Shown: in pieces, positions 36,939-47,046 of the stretch
How the letters are laid out: every line of letters begins with the position of its first letter
Position numbering within the stretch: the first letter of the stretch is position 1
Assembly (NCBI RefSeq): GCF_014636935.1
Contig: NZ_BMES01000002.1
Span: 1,795,148 to 1,859,147, forward strand
Length of the DNA: 64,000 nt
DNA from: Alsobacter metallidurans
GTDB lineage: Bacteria > Pseudomonadota > Alphaproteobacteria > Rhizobiales > Beijerinckiaceae
Reading direction: 5' to 3'
Made by a program: the position numbers and the translations under genes
The notes under the pieces: model-generated
The model's input: the letters and a program-made list of their open reading frames with translations, nothing else
Told to the model about the DNA's origin: nothing
Database searches by the model: none

Positions 36939-36953
36939 GTTTGTGCGGGACGT

Positions 36954-38726
36954 TCAACGGAGGACGAAAAGGCGCGCCGCAGTTCCGGTCTCGATGGCGC
37001 TGAGCCAGGGCGGAACGACATCGTTTTCGAGCGCCCGCGCGAGTGAACCGGGCGCCCGGACATTCGGCACGGGGCCGCACATCACCACGGCCACGACGCC
37101 GCGCGCACGCAGAAGCGCTTCAGCCTTGTCGACGCCAGCGCTCAGGAGCGTGTACGACGCCAGGATGCCGTCCACGTTGCGGTGATAGGGAGCGCCGAGC
37201 ACGGAGTGCGTCGGCGAGGATGCGAGCAGGAACGGTCCGAGGTCGATGCCGGCGAGCACGACGCCGGGCGCAACGTTTCGAATGGCCTTGTAGGTGGCGG
37301 GCTCGGCGCATCCGAGAAGCCCCGAGCTGTCAGCGGCCGCCGAAGCTGGCCGAGAGCTGGCTTGCGCGGGATCGGGAGTGATCGCCTTGGCGATGAAGCT
37401 GCAGCTTGAAATCACGATGATGGCCGCAAGGGTGAGCGCGTTGCGATGGCCGGACGGAACGCGAAGCATGCCCTGCAGGGCGACCACGCCGGCCGCGATC
37501 AACGGCGCCGCGAACGCATTGGCGTAGTACACGCCGCGGATCTGCCCGAGCGCGACCAGGAACGCCACGGCCTGCAACGTCGCGACGAGCGCCAGGGCGT
37601 TCCGACGCCGGGCGTCAGCGAAGCGCCAGGCCAAGACGACTGCAACGAGGCCCAGGCCCAGGTAGCCGACGCTCCCCACCGCCAGTCTGTCGCCTCTGGC
37701 GAACGCCGGCCACAGCGGCTCCATCTCCTGAACCCCGTTCAGCCAGATCGGCAGGAGCCGGGGATCGATCTCGGAGACCGGGCCTCGCAGGCAGGCGGGC
37801 CCGAAGAAAGCTACCGCGGCGGCCACCGCGGCCCCGACGGCGGCCAGCGTGATCCAGCGCCCGATCGCCGGAAAGCCGGCGCCCAGGAGCGCCATCCCGG
37901 CGAGCCCAAGGCCGCCCACGATCGCGGCGGCCAGATACGGCGCCGAGATTGCGTCGCAATGGGCGGCGGCGATCTGTGCTGACGGAATCGTCAAGGCCGT
38001 GAGGGCCACCGATCCAAGAGCGATCCACAAGCCGAACGCCATTGCGCCGGCACGATATCTCACCGGGTCTCCGGCCAGCAGCAGGCCCACAGCGGCGCAC
38101 AGAACAACGAGCACGGGCAGGGTCTCGATGCCGACAGAGAGCATAACCGCCGCCCCCAACCCGGCGACGACGCCGCCGGCGCGCCCGCCGTCCAGCCGCA
38201 ACATAGCGGCGGCCGTGACCAGGCAGGCGAGCAATTGGACGTTATGGTGGTCGATGCGACCGGGATAGAACTGCGCCCCCGCAGGCCCGATCAGGCAGAA
38301 CAGGATCACGCCGAGCGGCATCGCGCGCCGACCGCCCAGACGCTCGGCGATGGCCGCGACCGCCACCAGGGCGGGGCCCAGCAGCAGCGTCGGCCAGAGA
38401 GCTCCCGCCGCACGTTCGGCGAGGTCCGGCGGGAATACCGTTCCGAAGAAGAGGATGAGGGATGCAATGCCGAGGTCGACGATCCGCGACCAGTGCATGA
38501 TCAGCCCGTCGGGAGCGACGCGATGCTGCACGAGGTCGAACCATCCCTGGCCGCCCAGCAGATCGCGCACCTGCACGAGCCGCATCACGTCGTCGGAGTC
38601 CAGATTGCGAACGCCGAACAGAGCTTCGGACTTGGCCGCGAAGACGATCGTCGCCACCGCCCAGACAACTAAGACCATGCTGCGGACGGAGGTCCGCCCA
38701 GTCAGGAAATGTGTGAGTGAAAACAT
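36954..38726 (-). CDS. Polytopic membrane protein, GT-C glycosyltransferase-like
   Basis: 590 residues with ten or more transmembrane segments. The first extracytoplasmic loop has LDSDDVMRLVQVRDLL and a later HWSRIVDL, reminiscent of the acidic loop 1 of GT-C enzymes that use lipid-linked sugars. A soluble C-terminal domain of about 120 residues follows (CAEPATYKAIRNVAPGVV). Donor and acceptor are unknown, and neighbours give no hint. Single gene. Confidence 0.72.
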   Translation of the reverse strand: MFSLTHFLTGRTSVRSMVLVVWAVATIVFAAKSEALFGVRNLDSDDVMRLVQVRDLLGGQGWFDLVQHRVAPDGLIMHWSRIVDLGIASLILFFGTVFPPDLAERAAGALWPTLLLGPALVAVAAIAERLGGRRAMPLGVILFCLIGPAGAQFYPGRIDHHNVQLLACLVTAAAMLRLDGGRAGGVVAGLGAAVMLSVGIETLPVLVVLCAAVGLLLAGDPVRYRAGAMAFGLWIALGSVALTALTIPSAQIAAAHCDAISAPYLAAAIVGGLGLAGMALLGAGFPAIGRWITLAAVGAAVAAAVAFFGPACLRGPVSEIDPRLLPIWLNGVQEMEPLWPAFARGDRLAVGSVGYLGLGLVAVVLAWRFADARRRNALALVATLQAVAFLVALGQIRGVYYANAFAAPLIAAGVVALQGMLRVPSGHRNALTLAAIIVISSCSFIAKAITPDPAQASSRPASAAADSSGLLGCAEPATYKAIRNVAPGVVLAGIDLGPFLLASSPTHSVLGAPYHRNVDGILASYTLLSAGVDKAEALLRARGVVAVVMCGPVPNVRAPGSLARALENDVVPPWLSAIETGTAARLFVLR

Positions 38727-38788
38727 GCCGCACCCGGGAACAACTGCGCCCAGTGTGCGTCGGGTGCCCTTAACAAAGGGCGCTAGAC

Positions 38789-38941
38789 CTAGTTCCGGCG
38801 CACGTCGTCGTCGTCGAGGATGCGCACGGCGGCGCCGTCCAGGTCATCGTACTGACCGCTCTTGAGCGACCACAGGAATGCGCCCAGGCCAAGCAGGCCG
38901 AGGCTAAGCGCGATGGGGAGCAGATAGACCAGGACGTTCAT
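38789..38941 (-). CDS. ccoS: cbb3 oxidase maturation protein CcoS
   Basis: A 50-residue single-span protein. The N-terminal membrane helix MNVLVYLLPIALSLGLLG is followed by FLWSLKSGQYDDLDGAAVRIL, where WSLKSGQYDDLDG is the CcoS/FixS signature. It is needed for copper and haem insertion into CcoN. The ATG overlaps the ccoI stop by 4 bp. It is hidden inside a longer shadow frame and easily missed. Confidence 0.93.
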   Translation of the reverse strand: MNVLVYLLPIALSLGLLGLGAFLWSLKSGQYDDLDGAAVRILDDDDVRRN

Positions 38942-41214
38942 GGCGCGGCTCTGGCCGGACGCTGTGTCGAAACGAAGGGCCGCGTCGGCGTGGCGGAAAC
39001 CGGCGAGCCCTGCTCGGGTTCCCTGCCCGGCAGTCGCGCCCTGAGCGCATTCAGCGTGACGATGATGGACGAGCCGGACATGGCCGCCGCCGCGATCAGC
39101 GGCGTGACATGCCCCATGATGGCCAGCGGCACCGCGATCAGGTTGTAGACGACCGCAATGCCGAGGTTCTGGCGCATCACCGCATGCGCCGTACGGGCGA
39201 GCACGACCGCGTCCGCGACCGGCCTGAGGCGCTCGCCCAGAAACAGCGCGTCCGCGGACGACTGCGCGAGGTGAGCGGCGGTGACGGGCGAAATGGACGC
39301 GTGCGCGGCCGCGAGCGCCGGCGCGTCGTTCAGGCCGTCGCCCACCATCAGGACCCGCCGCCCTTGCGCCGCCATGGCGGCCAGAGCGTCGATCTTGCCG
39401 CCCGGCTTCAGACCTGAGCGCCATTCATCCACGCCGAGCGCCTGGGCGGCGTCCGCCACCGGCTGCTCACGATCGCCCGACAAAATCGCGATCCGGAAGC
39501 CGCGGCGCCTGAGATCGGCGACGACCGCCGCGGCGTCCGGGCGCAGCACCTGATGCATCAGCATCACGGCCCGCCGCTCGCCTACCCGCACGGCGATCAC
39601 GGTCGCGTCCGGGGCGCCCGCCAGAGCGGCCGTGGCTTGCGCCTCCGCGCCGCAAAAGGTCGGGCTGCCCAGCCTGGCCTCGATGGCGCCAGGCTCCGGC
39701 CCGAGCTGCGCGACGACGCCATGCCCGGCCTCTTCGCGCGCGCCCGGGAACGGCGAGCGGCCAAGCGCCTGGCCGGCCAGCGCGGCCGCAAGCGGGTGCC
39801 GGCTCGACAGGGCGAGCCTGCAGGCCGCTTCCAGCAGGTCGGGCGCGATCTCGCCGGCGTTGACGACGCGCGGCTCCGGCGTGGTGAGCGTGCCGGTCTT
39901 GTCGAACACGATGGTGTCGCAAGCCGCCATGCGCTCGATGGCGTCGCCGGTCTGAAGCAGCACGCCGGCGCGGAACAGCGACCCGGACGCGACCACCTGG
40001 GTCGCCGGGACCGCCAGCGCCAGCGCGCACGGGCAGGTGATGATCAGCACCGCGATGGCGGTGATCAGGGCGTCGTGCAGGCCCGCGCCCAGCAGCATCC
40101 AGCCGATCGCGGTTGCGAGCGCGGTGACGTGCACGATCGGCGAATAGATCCGCGCCGCCCGGTCGGCGAGCCGCAAATAGCGCGACCGCGCGTTGGCGGC
40201 CGTCTCCACCAGCCGGTTGACCTCGTCCAGCAGCGTGCCCTCGGCCGCGGCCGTCACTTGGACGGTCAGCGCGCCATCGAGGTTCACCGCGCCGGCATAA
40301 ACCAGCGCGCCTGGCCCAACGGGCGCGTGCGCGGTCTCGCCCGTCACCAGGCTGGCGTCAACGCTGGAAGAGCCGTCCAGCACGATCCCGTCCACAGACA
40401 CGCGGTCGCCCGGCAGCACGAGGACGCGATCGCCAGGCCGTACGGCCTTGAGAGGAACCTCGCGCGCAGCCCCGCCATCGCCCAGCACGACGGCAGTCTC
40501 GCCCCGCAAGGCCAGCAGATTGCCGGCGACGGCGCGCGTCTTGCGCCGCATCACCTGGTCCAGCACGCGGCCGAGCAGCAGAAAGAACAGCAGCATTACG
40601 GCGGAATCGAAATAGGCGTGGTGAGCGTGATGGATTGTCTCGTAGAGCGACATGCCAAGCGCGAGCGTGACCCCCAGCGAGATCGGCACGTCCATCGTCA
40701 TGCTGCGGGCCCGGATGGCCCGAAACGCGTTGCGGAAGAACGGCTGCCCCGCATAGGCGGCGGTCGGCAGCGCGATCAGGGCCGAGATCCAGTGAAAGAA
40801 ATCCCGCGTCTCTTCCGTGATGTCGCTGGCGTTGCCGGACCACACCGAGACGGACAGCAGCATGATGTTCATGGCCGCGAAGCCCGCCACCGCGAGGCAG
40901 CGCAGCAGGAAGCGCATCTCGGCCGCCTCGATCTCCTCCTCGCGCGAGGGCTCGAACGGGTGCGCCTTGTAGCCGAGCTCCGCCAGGCGGGAGATCACCC
41001 GCATTGGATCGAAATCGGCGACGCGCCACTCGGCCGCGAGGCGGCGATTCGTGTAGTTCAGCCGCGCCTTCTCGAGTTCGGGCAGGCAGGCCAAGCCCCG
41101 CTCGATGTCGCCGATGCAGGCCGCGCAGGTGATCCCCTCGATCACGAGGTCGAGGTGACGCACGCCGTCGGGGCGGGTTTCAACAAGGGCGGAGTAGTCG
41201 AACGCGGGGGACAC
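38938..41214 (-). CDS. ccoI: Copper-translocating P-type ATPase CcoI/FixI
   Basis: 758 residues. The N-terminal metal-binding motif GITCAACIGDI is followed by eight membrane helices with the CPC motif (ITCPCALAL). The phosphorylation site is DKTGTLT, the TGE loop is LVTGETA, and the hinge is GDGLNDAPAL. CcoI exports copper for assembly of cbb3 oxidase. The start is a GTG at 41214 with GAGGAG upstream; the frame open to 41313 has no better start. Part of ccoGHIS. Confidence 0.95.
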   Translation of the reverse strand: MSPAFDYSALVETRPDGVRHLDLVIEGITCAACIGDIERGLACLPELEKARLNYTNRRLAAEWRVADFDPMRVISRLAELGYKAHPFEPSREEEIEAAEMRFLLRCLAVAGFAAMNIMLLSVSVWSGNASDITEETRDFFHWISALIALPTAAYAGQPFFRNAFRAIRARSMTMDVPISLGVTLALGMSLYETIHHAHHAYFDSAVMLLFFLLLGRVLDQVMRRKTRAVAGNLLALRGETAVVLGDGGAAREVPLKAVRPGDRVLVLPGDRVSVDGIVLDGSSSVDASLVTGETAHAPVGPGALVYAGAVNLDGALTVQVTAAAEGTLLDEVNRLVETAANARSRYLRLADRAARIYSPIVHVTALATAIGWMLLGAGLHDALITAIAVLIITCPCALALAVPATQVVASGSLFRAGVLLQTGDAIERMAACDTIVFDKTGTLTTPEPRVVNAGEIAPDLLEAACRLALSSRHPLAAALAGQALGRSPFPGAREEAGHGVVAQLGPEPGAIEARLGSPTFCGAEAQATAALAGAPDATVIAVRVGERRAVMLMHQVLRPDAAAVVADLRRRGFRIAILSGDREQPVADAAQALGVDEWRSGLKPGGKIDALAAMAAQGRRVLMVGDGLNDAPALAAAHASISPVTAAHLAQSSADALFLGERLRPVADAVVLARTAHAVMRQNLGIAVVYNLIAVPLAIMGHVTPLIAAAAMSGSSIIVTLNALRARLPGREPEQGSPVSATPTRPFVSTQRPARAAP

Positions 41215-41237
41215 GTTGTTCTCCTCGGGAGGCCGAG

Positions 41238-41744
41238 CTAGCGCAGCACGATCCGGCTGCGGGACTTGAACACGCGCTCGTCCGCGCGCGTCATCTCGAT
41301 CACGAGGTCCCATTGGCCGGCGGCGACATCCTCGAGCTCTGCGGCGAAGCGCCCGCCGCCCAGCTCGCGCATCTCAGCGCCGCGATCGGCGCGCTTTTCG
41401 GCCGGACGCTCCAGCACGGCGTGAACCGTCACGTCCGAAACGCCCATCCCGCCCGCGTCGCGCGCGTCAACCGAAACGACCGCCCTGCCATCCGCGCCAC
41501 GCGTCACATGGGCGTTCACGGTCCAGCCAAGCGCGGCCTGCCTTTTGCCGCCCGCGATTTCGGTGTTGTAGGCCAGGCCGTTCTTGTAAGGCGTCGCGCT
41601 CTCCACCCCGCTGAACGTCATGATGGCGACCCGCATCATGTAGGCGTTCACGGCGAAGACCACGGCGAAGAAGCCGATCAGCATCATGAGCACGTGGCGG
41701 CCCGTAAGGCGGAAACCGTTGTCGATCATGCTGGCGTCGCTCAT
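41238..41744 (-). CDS. ccoH: FixH/CcoH family protein
   Basis: 168 residues. One N-terminal transmembrane helix (GRHVLMMLIGFFAVVFAVNAYM, about 14-35) and an Ig-like periplasmic domain with GLAYN (FixH signature) and WDLVIEM. Required for stable cbb3 assembly. Overlaps the ccoG stop by 4 bp. Confidence 0.92.
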   Translation of the reverse strand: MSDASMIDNGFRLTGRHVLMMLIGFFAVVFAVNAYMMRVAIMTFSGVESATPYKNGLAYNTEIAGGKRQAALGWTVNAHVTRGADGRAVVSVDARDAGGMGVSDVTVHAVLERPAEKRADRGAEMRELGGGRFAAELEDVAAGQWDLVIEMTRADERVFKSRSRIVLR

Positions 41745-43228
41745 GGGGCGCTCCCGGGGCCTTTAAAGAAATCGTCCGTGTAGGCGGTTGCGCCCGTCAC
41801 CACGTCGGTGAGCCGGAAACGGATGGTCCGGGACGCCGCCGCGTCCCCCTTCGGCGCGGTGACGAGCACGCGGAGTTCCCGGGTCTGGTCGGGAAGCACC
41901 TCCAGCAGCGCCGATTGCTCGGCCGTGGACGGCATGCCGACGACGTCCAGGTGCGCCCCGGCCAACCCGATCAACTCGAGCCGGAAAGGCCGCGCCTCGA
42001 GGCTCTTGTTGGTGAGCCGCATCGTGAAGCCGTTGCGAATGGAGCCATCCGCAAGCGTTACGAACACGGGGTTGCGATCATGCAGCGCGCTGAGGCCTAG
42101 TGACGTGCGGGTCGCGAGCGTGAACGTCATCAACGCCCCGATGCCGACGATCAGGACCGAGTAGAGCACCGTCCGGGCGCGCACGAGCTTGTAGGTCGGC
42201 TCCTCGCGGGCGATGCGCCGCTGCACGTTCACATCCGTGTCGTAGCCGATCAGTCCTGTCGGGCGTCCGATCTTGGCCATCACGTTGTCACAGGCGTCGA
42301 TGCACAAGCCGCACTGGATGCAGCCGAGCTGGAGCCCGTCGCGGATGTCCACTCCTGTGGGGCAGACGTTCACGCACTGGTGGCAATCGACGCAGTCGCC
42401 CGCGGGTTCGCCCCGCGCCCTCGCGGCCTCGGCCTTCTTCACCGACATGCGCTGCTCGCCGCGGTCGTACCGGTAGGTGACGTTCAGCGCGTACTCGTCC
42501 GTGAGCGCCGCCTGAATGCGCGGCCACGGGCACATGTACAGGCAGACCTGCTCGCGCATGAAGCCGGCGAGCACATAGGTCGTGAAGGTCAGGATGCCGA
42601 TCCACACATAGGCGACGACAGGCGCCTGGAAGGTCACCAAATCGAGCACCAGCGTGGGCGCGTCAGCGAAATAGAGCACCCAGGCGCCGCCGGTCCACCA
42701 CGCGATCAGAAGCCACAGGGAATGCTTCAGAATCTTCTGAGCGATCCGCTCCAGGTCCCAGGGTCCCTGCGCCTTCTTCATCTGCTCGCGGCGATCGCCC
42801 TCGATCAGGCGTTCAACCGCATAGAACAGGTCCGTCCAGACCGTCTGCGGGCAAAGGTAGCCGCACCACATGCGGCCCGCGACGGCGTTCATCAGGAACA
42901 GCCCCAGCGCGGCGATCACCATCAGGCCGGTAATGTAGTAGAGTTCCTGCGGCCAGATCTCGATCGGGAAGAAATAGAACCGCCCGTTGGCGAGGTCGAT
43001 CAGCACGGCCTGATCGGGCGCATTCGGACCACGATCCCAGCGAACGAACGGCAGAAAATAATAGATGCCCAGCGTGACGAGGAGGATCGCCCACTTGATG
43101 GTCCTGAAACGACCCTGGACGGCCGCCGGATAGATCTCCTTGCGGGCCTCGTAGAGGGGAATGTCCTCGTCCAACCCGCCCACGACGGGGCTGAGGGGCG
43201 GACGGGCGCCGGATTCGGCGGTGCTCAT
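41741..43228 (-). CDS. ccoG: cbb3 assembly protein CcoG (FixG), 2x[4Fe-4S] ferredoxin-like
   Basis: 495 residues. Five or so membrane helices, then two cysteine clusters CVDCHQCVNVCPTGVDIR and CIQCGLCIDACDNVM. The C-terminal Ig-like domain follows from about residue 380. CcoG is a membrane Cu(II) reductase in Rhodobacter that feeds Cu(I) to the oxidase pathway. First gene of ccoGHIS, 104 bp after ccoP. Confidence 0.96.
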   Translation of the reverse strand: MSTAESGARPPLSPVVGGLDEDIPLYEARKEIYPAAVQGRFRTIKWAILLVTLGIYYFLPFVRWDRGPNAPDQAVLIDLANGRFYFFPIEIWPQELYYITGLMVIAALGLFLMNAVAGRMWCGYLCPQTVWTDLFYAVERLIEGDRREQMKKAQGPWDLERIAQKILKHSLWLLIAWWTGGAWVLYFADAPTLVLDLVTFQAPVVAYVWIGILTFTTYVLAGFMREQVCLYMCPWPRIQAALTDEYALNVTYRYDRGEQRMSVKKAEAARARGEPAGDCVDCHQCVNVCPTGVDIRDGLQLGCIQCGLCIDACDNVMAKIGRPTGLIGYDTDVNVQRRIAREEPTYKLVRARTVLYSVLIVGIGALMTFTLATRTSLGLSALHDRNPVFVTLADGSIRNGFTMRLTNKSLEARPFRLELIGLAGAHLDVVGMPSTAEQSALLEVLPDQTRELRVLVTAPKGDAAASRTIRFRLTDVVTGATAYTDDFFKGPGSAP

Positions 43229-43332
43229 GGCGGGACGCCTTGGTGAAATTCGGGGGATGTCCGGCCCGGCGCCGCAAGGCGTCGGGTCAATTCAGCGGCT
43301 GGAGCCGCCGGGCAAGGCTGATGGCGGCCGCC

Positions 43333-44205
43333 CTATTGTCCGCCGCCGAGCGAGTGCACGTACACGGTGAGCGCCTTGATGGTCGGCTCGTCGAGACGGC
43401 CGTTCCAGGCCGGCATCACGCCGCCGCGGCCATTGGTGATCGTGTCCTCGATGGTCGCCTGGTCCCCGCCATACAGCCAGATGTTGGCGGTCAGGTTGGG
43501 CGCGCCCATCTCCGGATTGCCCTTGCCGGCTTCGCCATGGCAGGCCGCGCAGTTCTCGGCGAACAGCGCCTTGCCCTTTGCGGCGTCGCCGCGCTCGGGC
43601 TTATTGCCCGCCAGCGTGCGCACGAAGGCGGCCAGGTGCGGGACATCGTCCTTCTTCAGGATGCCGTCTTTGACGAAAGCAGGCATGGGCCCGACGCGGG
43701 ATTCGGCGTCCTCGTTGCGGATGCCGTGCGTGATGGTCTGCTTGATGGCGTCGAGGGAGCCGCCCCAGATCCACTGGTCGTCGTTGAGGTTGGGGTAGTT
43801 CTTCGCCCCCTGTGCGCCCTGGCCGTGGCAGGGAGCGCAGTTGTTGCCGAACGACGCCTTGCCGATCGCGCGGGCCACGGTGAGCAGCGCCGGGTCTTTC
43901 TCGATCTCGGCGAGTGGCTTGGCGGCGATCTTGGCCACATTGTCGCCGCGCAGGACCTGAAGGGCCGCCATGTCCTGCTCGATCGCTGTGCGGGTCTGGT
44001 AGCCCAGAACACCCTTGGTGTAGCTCGTGGCCAGCGGCCAAGCCGGGTAGGCGATCCAGTAGCCGAACGCCCAGACGATGCAGGCGTAGAAGCTCCACAG
44101 CCACCAGCGCGGCAGCGGCGTGTTCAGTTCCTGGATGCCGTCCCAGTCGTGGCCGGTGGTGGCGACGCCAGTGACGGCGTCCAGCTTGTTGTGATCGGGA
44201 GTCAT
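43333..44205 (-). CDS. ccoP: cbb3 cytochrome oxidase subunit III (di-haem c)
   Basis: 290 residues. One N-terminal membrane helix (WWLWSFYACIVWAFGYWIAYP) and two class I cytochrome c domains with CAPCHG and CAACHG. The chosen ATG at 44205 begins MTPDHNKLDAVTG. It transfers electrons from soluble cytochrome c to CcoO/CcoN. Starts 4 bp after the ccoQ stop. Confidence 0.96.
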   Translation of the reverse strand: MTPDHNKLDAVTGVATTGHDWDGIQELNTPLPRWWLWSFYACIVWAFGYWIAYPAWPLATSYTKGVLGYQTRTAIEQDMAALQVLRGDNVAKIAAKPLAEIEKDPALLTVARAIGKASFGNNCAPCHGQGAQGAKNYPNLNDDQWIWGGSLDAIKQTITHGIRNEDAESRVGPMPAFVKDGILKKDDVPHLAAFVRTLAGNKPERGDAAKGKALFAENCAACHGEAGKGNPEMGAPNLTANIWLYGGDQATIEDTITNGRGGVMPAWNGRLDEPTIKALTVYVHSLGGGQ

Positions 44206-44209
44206 GACG

Positions 44210-44359
44210 TCAGTCCTTTTCGAGCGGCATCTTTGCGGCCGCATCGAACTGGGTGCGGTTCTTCGGATTGAGCGCGTAGATGAGCGCCAGCGCGAACATC
44301 AGGACGAAAAAGACCGTCCCCCAGGTCTGCGCGATGGATGCGAGTGTTTCGTAGTTCAC
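44210..44359 (-). CDS. ccoQ: cbb3 oxidase subunit IV CcoQ
   Basis: 49 residues from a GTG: a membrane helix (WGTVFFVLMFALALIYALN) followed by PKNRTQFDAAAKMPLEKD. CcoQ stabilises the complex. It sits between ccoO and ccoP with tight spacing, 10 bp after ccoO. Too short for most automatic ORF lists. Confidence 0.92.
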   Translation of the reverse strand: MNYETLASIAQTWGTVFFVLMFALALIYALNPKNRTQFDAAAKMPLEKD

Positions 44360-44369
44360 GGCCGCCTCC

Positions 44370-45104
44370 TCAGCGCACGTTCGCCTTGTCGTCGTAGGTC
44401 TTGAAGTCGACCATCGTGCCCAGCACCTGCAGGTACGCGACGAGCGCGTCCATTTCGGTCACCTCGCCGGGGTTGCCGTCGAAGTCGCGGGCGAGCGCCT
44501 TGGGGTAGCGCTTGGCCAGGTCGGCCGCGCCCGGGTCGTCCGTGGTCGCCTGCGTGACGATGTCGGACTTGGCCTTGGCGATCATGTCGGCCGTGTAGGG
44601 CACACCCACCACCGCCTGCGCCTGGAGCTCGTCCGCGATGTGCTCGTAGTCGAGCGGCGTCGTCGCCAGGAAGGGGTAGCCCGGCATGATCGAGACCGGC
44701 GCGACGGAGCGCGGGTTGATCAGATGCGCGCGCTGCCACTCGTCCGAATACTTGCCGCCCACGCGGGCGAGGTCCGGACCAGTGCGCTTGGAGCCCCACT
44801 GGAAGGGGTGGTCGTACATGCTCTCGGCCGCCAGCGAGTAGTGGCCGTAGCGCTCCACCTCGTCGCGCAGCGGACGGATCATCTGCGAGTGGCAGTTGTA
44901 GCAGCCCTCGCGGACGTAGATGTTGCGACCCGCGAGCTCGAGAGGCGTGTAGGGCCGCATGCCCTGCACGGTCTCGATGGTGCTCTTCAGGTAGTAGAGA
45001 GGGGCGACTTCCACGAGGCCGCCGATGGCGACCACGACGAGAATGCCCAGAAGAAGAACGATGGAGTTCTTCTCGAAGATTTGGTGCTTGGCCCAGACCG
45101 ACAT
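44370..45104 (-). CDS. ccoO: cbb3 oxidase subunit II (mono-haem c)
   Basis: 244 residues. An N-terminal membrane anchor (about 12-32) and one haem motif [11 protein letters not shown], the CcoO signature. [13 protein letters not shown] and the acidic C-terminal stretch are typical. It follows ccoN by 11 bp. Confidence 0.97.
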   Translation of the reverse strand: MSVWAKHQIFEKNSIVLLLGILVVVAIGGLVEVAPLYYLKSTIETVQGMRPYTPLELAGRNIYVREGCYNCHSQMIRPLRDEVERYGHYSLAAESMYDHPFQWGSKRTGPDLARVGGKYSDEWQRAHLINPRSVAPVSIMPGYPFLATTPLDYEHIADELQAQAVVGVPYTADMIAKAKSDIVTQATTDDPGAADLAKRYPKALARDFDGNPGEVTEMDALVAYLQVLGTMVDFKTYDDKANVR

Positions 45105-45115
45105 CGTTGGTCCCC

Positions 45116-46774
45116 TTACTCGGCCGGAACCAGCTGGGGACGGACGGCCGCGACCGTTTCGGTCTCAGGCGACGTGATCGTCTTCCAGATGTTGAAGGCC
45201 ATGATGAGCGCGCCGGCGAGGAACAGGCCGCCGCCCAGAGCGCGAATGACGTAGAATGGGTGCATCGCCTCGACGGTCTCGATGAACGAGTATTCGAGGA
45301 AGCCCAGGCTGGTGTAGGCGCGCCACATCAGGCCCTGCAGGATGCCCGAGACCCACATCGCCGAGATGTACAGGACGATGCCGATCGTCGAGACCCAGAA
45401 GTGCCAGTTGACGAGCTTCAGCGAATACAGCCGCGACCGGTTGAACACCCATGGCACCAGGCAGTAGATCGCCCCGAAGGAGACGTAGCCGACCCAACCC
45501 AGCGCGCCCGAATGCACGTGGCCGATGGTCCAGTCCGTGTAGTGGCTGAGCGAGTTCACCGCCTTGATGGACATGAGCGGACCCTCGAAGGTCGACATGC
45601 CGTAGAAGGCGACCGAGACCACCATCATGCGCAGCACCGGGTCGGTGCGCAGCTTGTCCCAGGCGCCCTGCAGCGTCATGAGTCCGTTGATCATGCCGCC
45701 CCAGGAGGGCATCCACAGGATCACCGAGAAGGTCATGCCGAGCGTCTGCGCCCAGTCCGGCAGCGCCGTGTAGTGCAGGTGATGCGGGCCGGCCCAGATG
45801 TAGATGAAGATCAGCGCCCAGAAGTGGACGATGGAGAGCCGGTACGAATACACCGGGCGCTCGGCCCTTTTCGGGATGAAGTAGTACATGATGGCCAGGA
45901 AGCCGGCGGTCAGGAAGAACCCGACTGCGTTATGGCCGTACCACCACTGCACCATGGCGTCCTGAACGCCCGACCAGGCGATGTAGGACTTCGGCGAGTA
46001 GATCGACACCGGCACGGCGGCGTTGTTGCCAAGGTGCAGCAGCGCGATGGTGACGATGAAGGCGAGATAGAACCAGTTCGCCACGTAGATGTGGGGTTCC
46101 TTGCGCTTCCACAGCGTGGTGAGGAACACCAGCAGATACGCAACCCACACGACGGTCAGCCACAGGTCGGCGTACCACTCGGGCTCGGCGTATTCCTTAC
46201 CCTGCGTGATGCCGAGCAGGTAGCCCGTGCCGGCGATGACGATAAAGAAGTTGTAGCCGAGGATTACGAACCAGGGCGCGATGTCGCCGGCGAGGCGCGC
46301 GTGGCAGGTGCGCTGGACCACGTAGAAGGAGGTCGCCAGAAGCACGTTGCCGCCGAACGCGAAGATCACCGCGGAGGTGTGCAGCGGCCGCAGCCGGCCG
46401 AAATTGATCAGGCCGAAATCGAAGTTCAGCGCCGGGAAGGCAAGTTCGAGCGCGGCGTACAGGCCGACCGTGAAGCCCGCGATGCCCCAGAACACCGACG
46501 CGATGGTGGCGAACTGGATCGGACCGTAGTTGTAGTTCGGCTTGCCGTCGATCTCCTGAGGCGGGGCCTCGGCCGGACGGTTGTAATACCGATTGAAGAT
46601 CGCGAAGACCGACGCGACGCTGGCGGCCGCGAACAGGTAGGCGTGAAACGCGTAAGCCGGGGTCCACGCCTTGGCGGCGATCAGGATCGACAACGCCGCG
46701 AGGGCCGCGAAGGCGATCGCCGAGCCGCCTTCTCCGATCGTTAGATGCTTGTTGACCGACGCCGTCTGCGCCAT
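45116..46774 (-). CDS. ccoN: cbb3 oxidase catalytic subunit I
   Basis: 552 residues, twelve helices. The six haem and copper His ligands include [12 protein letters not shown], the CuB pair HH in [14 protein letters not shown], and HVHSGALGW. The high-affinity cbb3 oxidase reduces O2 at low oxygen. The start ATG at 46774 has GGGGGAG 3-9 bp upstream; a longer frame to 46840 is not needed. It is the first gene of ccoNOQP and is preceded by an FNR/FixK-like box. Confidence 0.97.
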   Translation of the reverse strand: MAQTASVNKHLTIGEGGSAIAFAALAALSILIAAKAWTPAYAFHAYLFAAASVASVFAIFNRYYNRPAEAPPQEIDGKPNYNYGPIQFATIASVFWGIAGFTVGLYAALELAFPALNFDFGLINFGRLRPLHTSAVIFAFGGNVLLATSFYVVQRTCHARLAGDIAPWFVILGYNFFIVIAGTGYLLGITQGKEYAEPEWYADLWLTVVWVAYLLVFLTTLWKRKEPHIYVANWFYLAFIVTIALLHLGNNAAVPVSIYSPKSYIAWSGVQDAMVQWWYGHNAVGFFLTAGFLAIMYYFIPKRAERPVYSYRLSIVHFWALIFIYIWAGPHHLHYTALPDWAQTLGMTFSVILWMPSWGGMINGLMTLQGAWDKLRTDPVLRMMVVSVAFYGMSTFEGPLMSIKAVNSLSHYTDWTIGHVHSGALGWVGYVSFGAIYCLVPWVFNRSRLYSLKLVNWHFWVSTIGIVLYISAMWVSGILQGLMWRAYTSLGFLEYSFIETVEAMHPFYVIRALGGGLFLAGALIMAFNIWKTITSPETETVAAVRPQLVPAE

Positions 46775-46897
46775 GTGCTCCCCCTTGGGACCGCGATCCC
46801 CTGTCGGGCCTCGCCGCGCAGAGCTCCTGGCATGGGCCAAGCGCCGCGCGGTCCGGCTGAATTCGACGCACCATGGTGGCGCAGGGGGGTGGGAGCG

Positions 46898-46911
46898 TTG
46901 ACCTGGATCAA
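46898..46911 (-). promoter_or_regulatory. FNR/FixK-type anaerobox upstream of ccoN
   Basis: TTGACCTGGATCAA matches TTGAT-N4-ATCAA with one difference. It lies 124 bp before ccoN, in the 303-bp gap (46775-47077) that otherwise holds no gene, and fits the low-oxygen activation of ccoNOQP by FixK/FnrN seen in rhizobia. Neither fixK nor fixLJ is in the window. Confidence 0.8.
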
Positions 46912-47046
46912 TGGGGCGGGGGCCGGGCGTGCCGCCGGCCGGCCGAGCGACGCCAGAAACTTCGCTAAGTGATTGAATTTACGGCCCGCGCGGTGCGGGT
47001 GCGAAGGAGTACGTAGGGTACAAGGCGGATATGCCCTTTTGGGCAG

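Noticed and set aside
36954-37000. The 36909 hairpin as terminator of the 36954 minus-strand gene only
   Set aside because: On the minus strand the stem is followed by AAGGTGG, not a T run; the plus strand has CTTTTGTTT. A bidirectional role cannot be excluded.
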